A stretch of DNA of 64,000 bases from Adiantum capillus-veneris (GCA_014529385.2 CM043963.1:107140412-107204411), one strand, 5' to 3'; positions 12,453 through 24,634 are shown, counted from the first letter of the stretch. Notes: generated by a model not told the origin, from the sequence alone. Translations and numbers: made by a program.

Positions 12453-12472
12453 TGGCGCCCCCACCGAGGATC
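12453..12472 (+). other. GYP1 primer-binding site
   Basis: TGGCGCCCCCACCGAGGATC follows the LTR end after a short CTT spacer. The first seven bases match the complement of plant tRNA-Asp 3' ends and later bases partly do. The inverted relative at 225-245 has TGGCGCCG, one base closer to consensus. Confidence 0.75.
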
Positions 12473-12500
12473 CTTTCATGAAACCCTTCAGTTTACAAGA

Positions 12501-13500
12501 CTGAAAACCTTAACCTTTTGTGGATGGATGAGTGGTTAATAGGGTTTGCAAATTGGACGATAGAAGAAGAAGAGCTCCAAGCACAGCTAGATGAACTTCA
12601 CATCTCCATCAAGGCTCGAGTGCCAGGTGTAACGGTGATAAATTTGCAGTGGGAAAGACAACCAACATGTCAAACTCAATGGTTATACATAGCCCGTGTA
12701 CCAAGGATAAGAAGGACGAGGTCGAGACCATGTCCGCAACCTATGACCAACCCACAACAACAAGATGAAGGGAGCTCTGCACAATAGAGAGTCAAGACTA
12801 TTCTACTTTGAGAATCGGGTAACTCAAGTCATCGAGGCAATTATGACAGTCAGTTTCCAAGTCGCATTGATGCTACATCACAGATAATGGAAGCACATGC
12901 TCATGCTCTCACTAGAGAGACTAGGGATCTACTAAGTCTGTTTCAGGAAAGGATACCACTCTCTCCCACACGTTTGGACAGTGACTAAGTACCTCTAAGA
13001 TTCACATGTGGGAGTACAACCTACCTCAAGGCTGATTACACATTCCGATACGAGTACGTTCAATCAAGGTAATAGTGGATTTGAAGGCGTCCTACCAGCA
13101 CATCATCAACACTATGCTGGGGGGGAGAGTGCTTCTTTGAGGTTCTGGCATCAAATCAGCCATTTGTCCTACCTTTGGTACAAGGCAATGTACCATTTGA
13201 GATTTTAATCTATGTTCTAGTATAGAAAGAGTATATATGCCTTCTTGTAAAGAAAAAAAAAATTGGTTGTAAGCTAAGCAGTGTATCTCTCTCTCTCTCA
13301 GTAATCATGGAAAGTGTAGAATTTCCAACATTTAAAGGGAAGAAGGGGGAAGATTTGGTAGGAGATTTCTTAGATGACTTTGAAGTAGAATGTGTAGTAA
13401 GCAACAAAGACATAGCTGAGTCTCGAGTTAGAATCTTTAAGCATCTCATGAAGCTCGAGGCTAGGTCATGGTACAACGCACTCCCACAAGGAACTAAGGA
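12501..13500 (+). repeat. First copy of a 1-kb tandem duplication (leader plus gag start)
   Basis: Starts CTGAAAACCTTAACC at 12,501 and ends ACTAAGGA at 13,500. It contains the GYP1 leader, a possible gag start (ATG at 13,307, protein beginning MESVEFPTFKGKK) and the first 65 codons of gag, then jumps back to the leader. The second copy follows directly at 13,501. The gag frame therefore stops at the junction (TGA at 13,502). Confidence 0.95.
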
Positions 13501-14446
13501 CTGAAAACCTTAACCTTTGTGAATGGATGAATGGTTAATGGGGTTTGCTAACTAGACGAAAGAAGAAGAAGAGCTCCAAGCACATCTGCATGATCTTCGC
13601 GTCTCCATCGAGGCTCAAGTGCCAAGCGTAATGGTGATATATTTGTAGTGGAAAGACAACCAACACGTCAGACTCAGTGGATATACATAGCCCGTGTACC
13701 AAGGAGAAGAAGGAGGCGAGACCATGTCCGCAACCTACGGCCAACCCACAAGAACAAAATGAAGGGAGCTCTGCACAATAGAGAGTCAACACTATTCTAC
13801 TTTGTGAATCGGGTAACTCAAGCCACCGAGGTAATTATGAGAGTCAGTTTCCAAGTCGCACTGATGCTACATCACAGATAGCAGAAGCACATGCTCACAC
13901 TCTCACTAGAGAGACTAGGGATCTACTAAGCCAGTTTCAGGAAAGGATACCACTCTCTCCCACAAGTTTGGACAGTGACTAAGTACCTCTGAGCTTCACT
14001 TGTGTCAGTACAACCTACCTCAAGGCTGATTACACATTCCGATACGAGTACGTTCAAACAAGGTAATACTGGATTGGAAGGCGCACTATCAACACATCAT
14101 CACTATGCTTGGGGGGAGTGCTTCTTTGAGGTTCTGGCATCAAATCAGCCATTTGTCCTACCTTTGGTACAAGGCAATGTATCATTTGAGATTTTAATCA
14201 ATGTTTCTAGTATAGAAAGGGTATACACACCTTCTTGTGATAGAAAGGGTATACACGCCTCCTTGCATTTCCAACATTTAAAGGAAAGAAGGGGGAAGAT
14301 TTGGTAGGAGATTTCTTAGATGACTTTGAAGTAGCATGTGTAGTAAAAAACAAAGACACAAATGAGTCCCAGGTTAGAATCTTTAAGCATCTCATGAAGC
14401 TAGAGGCTAGGTTGTGGTACAACACACTCCCACAAGTAACTAAGGA
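13501..14446 (+). repeat. Second copy of the 1-kb tandem duplication
   Basis: Aligned with 12,501-13,500 over its whole length. It is shorter because the segment with the gag ATG (13,230-13,318) is replaced by a short duplicated GAAAGGGTATACAC phrase at 14,215-14,250. This copy runs on into the rest of gag, so the gag body has lost its own start codon. Divergence of many percent between the copies shows the duplication is not recent. Confidence 0.93.
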
Positions 14447-15209
14447 TAATTGGGAGCTCTTAAAAACTTCTTTTAAGAGGTGTTTTGGGGGGGATACCAC
14501 TTCAGAGAAGCTGTGGGACAATTTGAGAGACTTGAAGCAGGAGGGTCTTTTAGAGTATTGCACCTATGAGTCCAAGTTCATGGATTTGTGGGAATGGTGG
14601 GTTGAGCCACTCGCAAGAGGAGAAGCTGCACCCAATTTCCTCAAACAGGACCGGTTCACACATGGCTAGTGGCCACTCCTCAAGGAGAAGGTGAAGGGTA
14701 GATTCGTGGCTACGTATGAGCTAGCCGTGGAGATTGCTCGCCTTAAGGACAAGAAGCTGCGGATGAAAGCCAAAGAAATTGCGTTGACAAAAGCAGGAAC
14801 ATCGCGTCAACCGCCAACTATGACAACCACCATTCCACCACCACTAGCTTCTAGGATAAGAAATGACCAACAAGATATGTTGGCCCACATTACTGATCAA
14901 CTGCATAATTTGTTTGTCCACTTGATACATCAAGGAAGGAATCAGGAGAGAGATCAAGACCCGGGAAGGGCACGGCGACAAAACAGGGAGTATCACCGCT
15001 AAAACTGTGGAGAAGATGGTCACAATATGTACTACTGCCCTCAACTGCGACAACCCTATAATAGAGGAGGTAGGAGAAACCTAATGTCACCCCTTAGAGA
15101 GAGAGCACCTCCAACCGAGAACCAGTGCCACCAACACAAATTCTTCATCCACCCCAGACACCACCACATGTACCCATTCAACCTCTTCAACCAGGAAACC
15201 ACCACCTGA
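14268..15209 (+). pseudogene. GYP1 gag polyprotein, decayed
   Basis: The single frame reads FPTFKGKKGEDLVGDFLDDFE, then the gag core with WYNTLPQ and FKRCFGGDT, and a basic region ending before a CCHC zinc knuckle. Gag would coat and package element RNA. In-frame stops occur at 14,667 (TAG, in a tryptophan-like context) and 15,000 (TAA). The knuckle keeps C, H and C of CX4HX4C (CGEDGHNMYYC), but the first cysteine is Arg (CGC) and a stop lies between, so RNA binding would be lost. The N-terminal 65 codons survive only in the upstream duplicate at 13,307-13,500. Confidence 0.82.
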
Positions 15210-15386
15210 TCGCACTGCAAGCATCATAAGCTTAGAGGAGAAAGGAAAGGTTGTAGTAGTGGATCCACCCAGAGTGAAGGAGAAAGACAAGGGTAAGGAG
15301 AAGGTAACCTTTGTAGGACCATTTGAAACCATGACCGTAAAGAGATCTAGGAGGGAGAAACCGCACAAGCTGATGATGAGAGAAGC

Positions 15387-16240
15387 ATGAAGGAAGAGGC
15401 TAGCAAAAGGCTGTCAAGGCCACAACAGAAAATAGGCATCATCGACTTTCAGTTAGGGGAGAATTCTAGGCCCTATTATCTAACATTGGATGTGACAGAG
15501 CAGGGACCAAAAGATTACATGGCCACAGCTGCTACATCTCGCACCAAAGGTAAGGTGGAAATGGTCTAAAATGGTAAGTACAAGGCACTCCAAAGCAAAG
15601 GTAGCCGGAGCAATTTTGGGTTGCAACATGGATGACATCCTTCCACTCGTTGACGTCAACATAAAGGGTAAGAGGGTTGGAAACACCTACATTGATGGTG
15701 GCTCATAAATATGTGTGATGAGTGAAGCTATGATGCTTCGGCTAGGGCTCGAGGTTGATCGGCCTTCTCCATGCAAGGCAAAGATGGGAAACAACACAAA
15801 AGTAAAATGTGCGGGTGTGGTAAGTGCCGTAAAGGTAAAAGCCTTCAACACTGAGGTAGAAGTAGATATTTTTGTGAGGCCAACTAAGGGGGAGGGCTAT
15901 CCATTGATCTTGGGAAGGCCATGGTTGATGGCCATGAAGGCAAAACAAGATTGGGGCACTAGTATTCTACGCATGACTGGTAAGAAGGGGGAAACAATCT
16001 ACTATAACATGAGAACCAGCAAGCAGAAACAAATGGACCTAAAGACATCATCAGATGAAACCACTAGTGAGTCTTCCACTTCTGAGGAGGAGACCACTTC
16101 CACCGATGAGAGCGGTAGTTCCATCAATGTGATGGGCATTATCATGAAGGATCTACAAAGTGTAATCATGCCTAGAAACCTGTCACCAGGAGGGAAAAAC
16201 AACGAAGAGGAAAATAAATCACCTGGACTAGGAGAGGGTA
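15387..16240 (+). pseudogene. GYP1 aspartic protease region
   Basis: After a linker (15,387-15,569) the frame changes, giving a retropepsin-like domain: DDILPLVDVNIKGKR, then YIDGGS at about 15,690-15,708 where the family has D-[ST]-G, and later YPLILGRPWLMAMKA (the ILGRPW motif). The protease would cut the Gag-Pol polyprotein. The active-site triplet reads DGG rather than DSG or DTG and is followed by a TAA stop, so it is almost certainly inactive. An acidic, serine-rich linker follows (about 16,040-16,200). Confidence 0.8.
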
Positions 16241-17285
16241 CGTTGAAGAGTATGTTGTCTATGGAATTAACAAGTGAAGAGAAGGATAAATTTTTGCAAA
16301 TGTTGATGGGATTCCATGACCTTTTCATTGACAACTATGATAGAGTCATAGGTATTATGGCAGTAGAACATCACATTAAGTTGAAGGAAGGGGTAAAGCC
16401 AATTGTGCAAAAACTACGACGGCTAAGGGTCATACAGGAAAAGGCATTCCTTGCCAAGGTAAGGAAGCTACTAGAAGCAAGGTTCATTTACCATGTGGTA
16501 TATATAGCCCTCGCATCTCACACTTAGAAAAGCCTCTGAGGGTTTAGCAAGGCTGCAAAGCCTAGGAGGGCAATTAAATGTAGACAAGTGCCACATTGGG
16601 GAAAGTAGAGTCATTCTTTTAGGCCATGAAATTTCAGTTAAAGGTATCAATGCCGATCCAAATAGGGTGTCCGCACTCATTGCACTACTCTCACCAACAA
16701 CCACAAGTCACCTAGTCTCTTTTCTACAAAAGGTGAGTTACTTGAGTAGATTCATACATCCACTATCACAACTTGTTCTACCACTGCAATAGCTCACACA
16801 ACGATCAACTTTCACATGGGACAAGGAGAGCGAACATCACTACAACAAGGTAAAGGAGGCCTTAGCCACCCTACCAACTATCCCACCGCCTAAGTGGGAC
16901 AAAAAGTTCTATGTCACCTCAAGTGTGGGTGATGACTCCTTGGGGGCAATGCTACTCCAAAAGGACGCAACGACATCTTTCATGAGGCCAATCTACTTCT
17001 CCAGTTGCATGATGACAGCGACAGAGAAAGGTTTCACCCATTCGGAACACCTAGTCCTAGCTCTTGAATTTGCAACTATGAAGTTTTGATCATATTTGTT
17101 GCCTAGGCAATTTGTAATCTTACCCATGGATGAAATATTTCCCTATGTGGTACAACACATGGATGTTTCTGCTAGGATTACTAAGTGGCTAATTTTTCTG
17201 CAAGAGTTGGACTACAAGGTACATGTAGAAAGCACGACAAGGGCAAGATTGGGGGGACTCATGACCTACCAACACTTTTAGAAGA
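16240..17285 (+). pseudogene. GYP1 reverse transcriptase/RNase H with the catalytic core deleted
   Basis: The start of RT is visible (FHDLFIDNYDRV, then KLLEARFIYHV at about 16,470-16,500). It jumps to sequence that normally follows the catalytic YxDD box (GGQLNVDKCHIGESRV, ILLGHEISVKGI). The missing part is roughly 130-150 codons, including the whole palm active site. The connection and gypsy RNase H follow (DKKFYVTSSVGDDSLG, TATEKGFTHSEHL) with two in-frame stops. The protein could not synthesise DNA. The deletion resembles that in GYP3. Confidence 0.85.
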
Positions 17286-17340
17286 AGTTAAAGAAAACTA
17301 AAGGGGAGGGAACTCAACCACTTTCAGAGCCACCAGTAGT

Positions 17341-17740
17341 AGAAAGAGCACACTCTCTCTACTTTGATGGAGCTTACAAGCGAGCATCCAACAAAGAAAC
17401 TACAGGTATAGTGGTCTTTGATGACAAAGGTATCAAGGTATTCTCGCTTGGCCATTTGTTAGAATCACATTCTAACAATGAAGCCGAGTATGCAGCACTC
17501 ACCAAGGGATTACAATGGTGCATCTCACAAAACGCCTTAATGTATTTGGGAATGTTCTACTTTTGGTAACGTAAGTAAATGGAGTATGCACATGTAAGAA
17601 TCCTAGCCTGAGGACTCACTTAAGCTGTGTAAAAACTTTGTTGGGTAATTTTGAAGCAGTTCAACTACACCACATCCCAAGGGCTCAAAACCATGAAGCC
17701 GACACCTTAGCAAGAAAAAGACTGCAGGAAATGGTAGTTG
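17341..17740 (+). pseudogene. GYP1 additional (archaeal-like) RNase H domain
   Basis: The frame encodes HSLYFDGAYKRASNKETTG, with catalytic-type Asp in FDGA, then HSNNEAEYAAL with the conserved Glu. After frame damage around 17,560-17,640 it gives LHHIPRAQNHEADTLAR with the final Asp. This D-E-D order with NNEAEY is typical of the second RNase H acquired by Tat-type elements. Stops at about 17,568-17,640 break it. It identifies the clade and sits directly upstream of integrase. Confidence 0.8.
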
Positions 17741-17744
17741 GAGC

Positions 17745-19107
17745 TATAAAGCTAAAGCTCCGTCTAGTTCAAGGTAGTGACACCTTACCCGACATAATGC
17801 ATTTGTTGGAAACAGGGGAATGCCCACTAGATCTGACAAAAGGGCAGAAGCAATGGCTCACCAGGAAGGCCACAAGGTATCGACTTATCAATGTTGGTCT
17901 ATACTGTAAGGGTAAGGACCAAGTATTCAGGAAAGTCCCTCTCTCTAAAGAAATTAATGGGATAATTATCAGTTGTCATGTTTGTGGTTCTCACTTTGCC
18001 CTAGATATAACAAGGAGGAAAATCTTGTAGGCTGGTTTTGTATGGCCTAGCCGCAATCGTGATGTACACCACTGGTGTAAGACATGTATGTCGTGTCAAA
18101 AGGCCGGCACCAGGTCACTCATGCCCGAACCACAAACACCTATTCTTTCATATGGGCCATTTGAGAAATGGGGTATAGATGCCATACAACCATTGCCTAG
18201 GGCCAACTCCAAGAAAATCTATATCATCATTGGAGTTGACTATAGGACTAGATGAGTGGAAGCTACAGCCACAACTAGGATTATAGATGTAGAGGTAGCC
18301 AAGTTTGTCTATGAGCACATCTGTTGTAGGTTTGGTACACCCTTAGAAATCATCTCTAATAGAGGGCCAGGTCTTAGAGGAGACTTGGTAGGAGAGTTAA
18401 TGCAAAAACTAGGCATTACAAGTAGGCACTTCTCACCATATTACCCTCAATGTAATGGCCTAATTGAAAAAGTGAATGGAATGGTTTGTAAGATTATCAC
18501 CAAGCAGGTTAACAATCATCTTGGGGATTGGGATAAGTATCTACTCCCAGCTTTGTGGGCCTACCAAACCTCGTTCTGCACATCTTTGGGGTTCACCCCA
18601 TATCATTTGGTATTTGGTAAGGAGGCAATCTTACCTATTGAGGTGCAGCTAGTAAGTCTTAGAGTGATGGAAAGCCAGTTTCAACGAGCCAACATGCATT
18701 TGAGAGATCACATCCTTGACTTGGAACGACTACAACTAGACAGAGAAGAAGCAATCAATCATTATGCAGCACAGGCAGAACATAGATAGCTTAGTTTCAA
18801 TCAGTATCTTCGGTGCAAAGATTTAAAGAAGGGCATGTTGGTGCTCCGCTATCACAATCACTTCGACACACTCAAAGATAAGAAGTTCCTACTCCGATGG
18901 GAAGGCCCTTTCATCATCAGGAAGAAATATGCCAATGGGAGCTACCAGCTCATGGAAGCTGATGGTAAGCTTCATAAGACGAGAGTCAATGGATGGTGGC
19001 TTAAACCTTATTTTCTACGATTTGATCAAACTCCACCTATCAACATTCCTAATGAGGATACACCATCACCTCCACCTCTGATGACTACGACCCAACAAAT
19101 GAGTTAG
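17745..19107 (+). pseudogene. GYP1 integrase
   Basis: An H2C2 zinc domain is present (HVCGSH at about 17,978-17,995, CKTCMSC at about 18,080). The catalytic core has GIDAIQP (first Asp) and ends in NGLIEKVNG (catalytic Glu). The middle box reads SNRGPGL where the family has SD[NR]G, so the second catalytic residue is Asn. The C-terminal part shows GMLVLRYHNHFD, LRWEGPFIIRK and MEADGKLHKTRVNGWWLKPY, the usual gypsy tail. Stops occur at 18,028, 18,253 and 18,787. Integrase would insert the cDNA into the genome. Confidence 0.87.
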
Positions 19108-19124
19108 GGGCATGGTCTAACCTT

Positions 19125-19138
19125 AGGGGGAGGGCTAA
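19125..19138 (+). other. GYP1 polypurine tract
   Basis: AGGGGGAGGGCTAA lies immediately before the TG that begins the 3' LTR (19,139). It is the expected primer for plus-strand DNA synthesis and fixes the LTR start. Confidence 0.85.
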
Positions 19139-19406
19139 TGACACCAGGTTAGCCACACCACCCTCTAGCTAGCCACAGAAACTGATCATAGCCGGCCTTC
19201 GGAGGCCGTAGGAATTGACCCCATTCGGGGAGCATAGAGTAAAAAAAAACAAAAAAATGTTTTTCTATTGCTACCGCCAAACCACCTACGTTCCCTTGCT
19301 CGTGCGCGTGCAATGGACTGCCGCACCTTCCTCTCCTCCATTATTGCCACCCCACTCCTTCACCCACTCCCTCAGCTACACTCTCTCTCTTCCCTACTCA
19401 CACTTC

Positions 19407-19524
<118 letters not shown>

Positions 19525-19805
19525 CTCTGTATAGCCCAGCCCATAGGGCGCATGAAAAAATAATATCTCTCTCTCTCCTTCATCTTCATCCAGTAGTGAG
19601 GGGGGACCGCCATGCATGGACACACTCTGCCAACTCTCTCCATCTCCCCACCCTCACCCACGTTCTCCCTCAACTACTCCCTCTCTCTCTCTCGTTTCCC
19701 GTTGACCCGCTCACGCTCTCTCTCTCTAGCTCGGTGTCGGTAGGTGCGGTTCCAGCTCGAGTATCTCCCTCTCTCTCTCTCTAAATACCCACTCTCTCAC
19801 ACACA

Positions 19806-20066
19806 CTCTCCCCTTGTTCAACCTCGCTCTCTCTCTTCCTGTCCTGTGTCGGCAACCAGCCAGGGCACAAGCGGATAGAAGTCACTCTCCCTCCCTCTCC
19901 CCTTGTTCAACCTCTCTCTCTCTCTTCCTGTCCTGTGTTGGCAACCAGCCAGGGCACAAGCGGATAGAAGTCACTCTCCCTCCCTCTCCCCTTGTTCAAC
20001 CTCTCTCTCTCTCTTCCTGTCCTGTGTTGACAACCAGCCAGGGCACAAGCAGATAGAAGTCACTCT
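19806..20066 (+). repeat. Three-copy 89-bp tandem repeat in the 3' LTR
   Basis: The unit contains TTCCTGTCCTGTGT, GGCAACCAGCCAGGGCACAA and GATAGAAGTCACTCTC and is present three times with few differences. The 5' LTR has the same unit once (about 10,540-10,600). The expansion therefore occurred after insertion, or in one LTR only. Confidence 0.9.
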
Positions 20067-20254
20067 CTCTCTCTCTCTTTCATTATTCACACACACACAC
20101 ACTCTCTCTCTCTCCCACTCTCCCCATCTCCAACTCTCTCTCCATCTCCCACTCTCGCCACCCTCCCTCTCTCGTTCTCTGTATAGTAGCACATAGAAGT
20201 AGCTCTCTCCCTCTTCCATTATTCACACACACACACACACCCTCGCCCACATAA

Positions 20255-20357
<103 letters not shown>

Positions 20358-21080
20358 GCTCTCTCCCCCTCTCTCTCCTTTCTGTGCAGTCGGCGAGCCA
20401 GGAAGATTAAAAAATGAAAACTTCTCTTATACTCTCGTTCCCACACACAACCCCATACACATTGCTCCCACACACACTTTCTCGGCCTCTCTCTCACCTA
20501 TCTCTCGCTCTCTTTCCATACACACATATACACACACACCCACACGCTTTGCGCACACAGAACATCACTTAAATGCATGAAAAACACACTTACTTACACA
20601 CTCACACACATAAAACACCTACACGCACACACACATAAGCACAAATGCACAAACATCTAAAGCGAAGAAAGAAACAAGCGTCATGCCGTCGACAAAAGGA
20701 GAAAGACAACGAAAAGCACGCGAAAGCAGCACCAAATCAAAGATTGATGCCAAAGGCACATATGTCCCGGCCGGCCCCGAAAGTGACGAACGTGTAGCAT
20801 CTCGACATCAGCAAAACACCAGTGTTGGCAGATTAACCTCACACTAGCCACCCGAACCATCACGAACACCCATTGTAAATGCCCAGATCTCCGATCATCT
20901 CTAATAACCTAGCCAATGACTAGTGAATTGTAAAAAAACTCCCCACCCCACTCTTACCTCCCTTCTCTCTATCTCTACCTTCTCTCCCTCTCTAGCTCTC
21001 TCACTAGAGAGGCATCTAGACTCTCTATAGTGACCAATGGGTATTTGCAAGGACCATTAGGTAGGAACCACCTCTCAAAC

Positions 21081-21090
21081 CTATATAAAG
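21081..21090 (+). promoter_or_regulatory. TATA box of the GYP1 LTR
   Basis: CTATATAAAG followed by AGGCCTCCACTAAGCAC. The 5' LTR has the same context at 11,661-11,671 with a weaker CTATTTAAAG. Transcription would be expected to start about 30 bp downstream. Confidence 0.6.
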
Positions 21091-21256
21091 AGGCCTCCAC
21101 TAAGCACAAAGGGAGGGAGAACACACTTGAGGCATCACCCAAGGCTCCATGCACTCATAACTACATACACCACTAAGCACATAATGCACCTCACAAGCTA
21201 GGGGAGCTCATGATGTCATGTTTGTTGCAAGCATGGGCATTCTAGCATTGGCAAGC

Positions 21257-21890
21257 GCAGTGAAGATTGGAGTTACACATTTTTTACATTGTCCCAAAAT
21301 GGTCACGTATTATAAAGTCCCGATTTATTTCAAGCCATTGTAATATTTTAATGTGTTACGGGCTCAATGAGAGTTCCAAGCTATAAATAATAGGTCAGTT
21401 AGTGTATCTAGGTTGCATATCTAGTAAGTGGTGGAGTCCTAAAGGCATTAGGCGCTCGGACATTGCATATTTCTAACCTATGTATATAAGGCAGTGTGTA
21501 AAAGAAATTAGGGTTCTCAAGCTCATTTGTTAAGAGCCCTCATGAGACTTGATTAACACTAATCAATGATTCATTCTCTCTTACTATGCCTCTCTCATGC
21601 TTCTTATGATTGGTTATGATGCTTAGATTAGCTAGATCTTAACTAATTAGTGGTTAATCCCTCTCTAATCTTGTGTGATTGCCCTCTTTTTCTTGTATGT
21701 GCATGTAGGTTTTATTGGAGTGTGGTGCTCGATAGATCTATGTGTGTGTGCTTGCGATTAGTGTGTGTGATTGGATTGATTGGAGGTGAAGAGAAGTGGA
21801 TATGGATATTACCCTTCATTGTGGCTTAGCTCCTCCATAGACCGAGAAGCTCACCTCGTAGTGTTAACCATTTGTGTCGCTACAATGTAC
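21257..21890. other. Unassigned DNA, possibly an LTR fragment
   Basis: AT-rich sequence with a TATA-like CTATGTATATAAGGCAG at about 21,478 followed by TTAGGGTTCTC and CT-rich DNA, a composition typical of plant LTRs. No second copy is present in the window, so the assignment stays open. Confidence 0.3.
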
Positions 21891-21894
21891 GCAC

Positions 21895-22270
21895 CCATGT
21901 CTCATAAAATCATAGGTAGAAAACTACTCTTTATCAAGATTTGGCATGAAATGATGCACCAAAATCCAAGATCCGATTTTAGCTAATTGGCCATCTTTGC
22001 TCGTCAAATAACATGTAGGTAAAGAAGATGTACATAGAATGTTGTCATCATCAATACTAAAAACATTGATCTCCTTTATCTTTGCCTTGCCCTTGTCCTC
22101 TTTGTTGTCATCCTCACACTTTTCCTTTTTCTTCGTTCCACTTGAAGAATTTTTTTCTTAATGTGACCCTTCTTGCCACAATAATAGTCTTTAAGATCCT
22201 TCTTATGTTGAGACTTAGTGTGATGTCCATGAGATTCACTACACTCACTTTGAATTTAAGGTTCATGCGT
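21895..22270 (-). pseudogene. Copia gag end and protease fragment
   Basis: On the minus strand a lysine-rich frame encodes KDYYCGKKGHIKKK, a copia-type zinc knuckle missing its first and last cysteines. It runs through a charged linker to DGQLAKIGSWIL and then GASFHA in another frame. SWIL...GASFHA is the copia protease active-site region (SW-I-LDSGA-SFH); the DS residues are lost in a small deletion. No other part of the element is recognisable, so this is a short remnant. Confidence 0.6.
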
Positions 22271-22350
22271 GATTCATTTTAGTTGGGAAATTCAAATTTT
22301 CTCTCATATATTCTCTTGTGTCCATCTGTGCACTCTATTTCACACTCCAT

Positions 22351-22353
<3 letters not shown>

Positions 22354-22405
<52 letters not shown>
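22354..22405. repeat. (CT)n microsatellite
   Basis: About 52 bp of CT repeats in unassigned DNA, followed by a T-rich patch. Confidence 0.97.
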
Positions 22406-22407
<2 letters not shown>

Positions 22408-22505
22408 TCTTTTTTTGCAAGAAGAAGTATACACGTATTCACCCTCCACTTGGCCGACTCTGGGTTTGTTTTCACTCATACATATTCAAGAAAGTAGACA
22501 CTAGC

Positions 22506-23711
22506 TACCTCTAGATATTGTCCCGGGGCGGTCACTTTTTAGAATGTGTATGATATCACGTGAGTTAACCGGAGAGGATTATTAAAAGACCAAAATGTAT
22601 GTATAAAAATGTATACATACAGAGGGGGGTGGGGGTTTTTTAAATAGGCTCACAGTGTAAAAATAGTATGTATATTGGGGTATTATTAATTACCTCTTGA
22701 ACGCACGTGATATAGGGGTCTTTTGATAAGTGATTGCCCCAGGGATATTGTCCAACTCATGGCTTAAAATCCATGCTATGTTGGGTGTGAGAATTTCCTC
22801 CCCTATCTTTCCACACTATGATGTGATATAAAGTATGCACCAACTAAAGATGTTAAATTGAATATATTTGCATAAGGAATCTCTCACAATGTTAAGAAAT
22901 TGGACATCCTCTTGTTGTATGTAGTTAGCATTACAATTGAGATAGCTGGTGTGTAATGGTTAATTACTATGATGTCTTCATTTTTCACTAATAGTAAGTT
23001 GATGTTGTGTAGATTTGAACTTTGGGAACTCAGGAGAAGGCACCGGCAATAAATAATACTTCTTGGCCATTTCTTTTTGCAAGGAGGAGAGGACGACCAA
23101 TCCAGACAGGTGGTGGCAGCAGAGGGATGCAGCAAGAGTTCGCATCAAGATTGGATTATCCCATCACCTGGGGAGTGGCGGTTGGGCCAGCTTCGAGGAG
23201 GATTTTGTCCCATCACCTGGGTCATGGATCAACGGGGTGGAGAGGTGAGATTATTAAACTCTTGCATTTAAGTATTTGTATATGTGACACCCATTCACAT
23301 CTACGCAGCTAGTAGCCCCATTGATATGTCTTTTACCATTCAATGGAGCGAATCACCACATGTTCAATTAGGTTAGATTTAAGATTAGATTTGGATTGAG
23401 TTTTTATATTAGAGTCTACCTTCGAGATTACGGTAAAAAAATTAGAGTTAGGCAAACGGTGAAAAGATCTACTGTGAAAAAATGTTAAGATGATGTGAAA
23501 TGCTACAACTAGAGAAGAGGCAAAGGGGTTTTGTCCACTACATGCACTATCATGTAGACGTGGGTGTGTAGATTTCTTGTACTCACAAATATAGGCATTG
23601 ACCAATAAAGACGAGATTATAACCCGGTGGTTCTGATCTCCGTGCACCTCTAGACCGAGGTGTGCGGGGATTGGACATGACTAGAGAATGTGAGGTAGTT
23701 TACAGTGTGAA

Positions 23712-23762
<51 letters not shown>

Positions 23763-23830
23763 AAGACAAAGAATGCCAATAGAAGATTAAAATAATTGTC
23801 TAGGTTATAAGGTTTTTACCCTCATTATGA
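22506..23830. other. Unassigned stretch between copia debris and CACTA fragment
   Basis: At 23,020-23,260 a plus-strand frame gives LSHHLGSGGWASFEEDFV. It resembles the HHLGNGKWTSFETDF segment of the CACTA-associated gene at about 35,895-35,945, and may be a remnant of a second copy. TCCCATCACCTGGG occurs twice there, 47 bp apart. A (GA)n tract lies at 23,714-23,759. Nothing else is recognised. Confidence 0.35.
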
Positions 23831-23833
23831 GGA

Positions 23834-24600
23834 GTGACAAGGATGTGGGGCCGTCCAACCGAAACACCTATCTCAACGAGGATCTTATGCCCTTGTAATC
23901 AATGCAAGCATGCTATGCGACGGACAAGACGCGTTTCTTTGCAGCATGTTCGCGAATTTGGCGAGTTCGATCCATCTATTATAGATCGAGTTGCTGCCAA
24001 TTATAACTCGTCGAACTCTGACGCTGCCCTACAAGCAGCAATCTTGCAACCCAATAGACGTGTTCGTAGGCGCTTTGGTCAAGCAGCATATGTGAGGCCA
24101 CAACATGTAGCCTCTAACAGCCCGGGGGATGATCATGCAGATCACATTCCCAATGAGGCAATGTTTGAGCCCAAGATTGATGAAATGATCGAGACGATCA
24201 TGGATTCAAAAAGGCTTATCTATGATGATATGAAAGTGAAGCCGATACGCCATTGTATGATGGAGCACGTGTGTCTAGATTGAAGGCGCTCCTGGTTCTT
24301 CTCAACATGCAGACAAAGTTTGGATGGAGTGACACTAGCGTCGCAACACTTTTCAGGTGATCTATTACAATGTGTTTACTTTAATAAAAAAATCTAGATG
24401 TATAATGATTTGATAGATTTTTACACAATTGTACCGTATTTTTTTGTTGTGTAGATTTCTCAAAGAGCACATATTGCCAGCTGATAATGTGATGCCAAAT
24501 TCCAGAGAGAAAGCAAGAAAGATTTTGCGAAACTTGGGGATGGATTACAATTCAATCCACAGTTGTCCTAATGAATGCATTCTTTTCAGAGGTACGTATG
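23834..24600 (+). pseudogene. CACTA (En/Spm) transposase, N-terminal fragment
   Basis: The first exon frame encodes CPCNQCKHAMRR followed by a V..H segment, like the transposase-associated zinc-type domain. A long linker is followed, after a frameshift near 24,283, by MQTKFGWSDTSVATLF. An intron with GT...AG borders (about 24,356-24,454) fits exactly, and the next exon reads FLKEHILPADNVMP, ARKILRNLGMDYNSIHSCP and NECILFRG. This is the conserved start of TNP2-type transposases (LP..N..P, LG..Y..IH.C.N.C.L). The match ends at about 24,592, so the catalytic part is missing. The intron-bearing structure indicates a DNA transposon gene. Confidence 0.8.
24356..24454 (+). other. Intron in the CACTA transposase fragment
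   Basis: Donor CAG/GTGATC and acceptor TTGTGTAG/ATTTCTC. Removing it joins VATLF to RFLKEH in frame, as in TNP2 proteins. Confidence 0.7.
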
Positions 24601-24634
24601 CTCTAGGTATGTTCTCACAAGCAAGGACGACGAG

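Noticed and set aside
21257-21261. Target-site duplication of GYP1
   Set aside because: Bases after the truncated 3' LTR (AGCGC) do not match those before the 5' LTR (CAGAT); the right end is not an intact insertion border.
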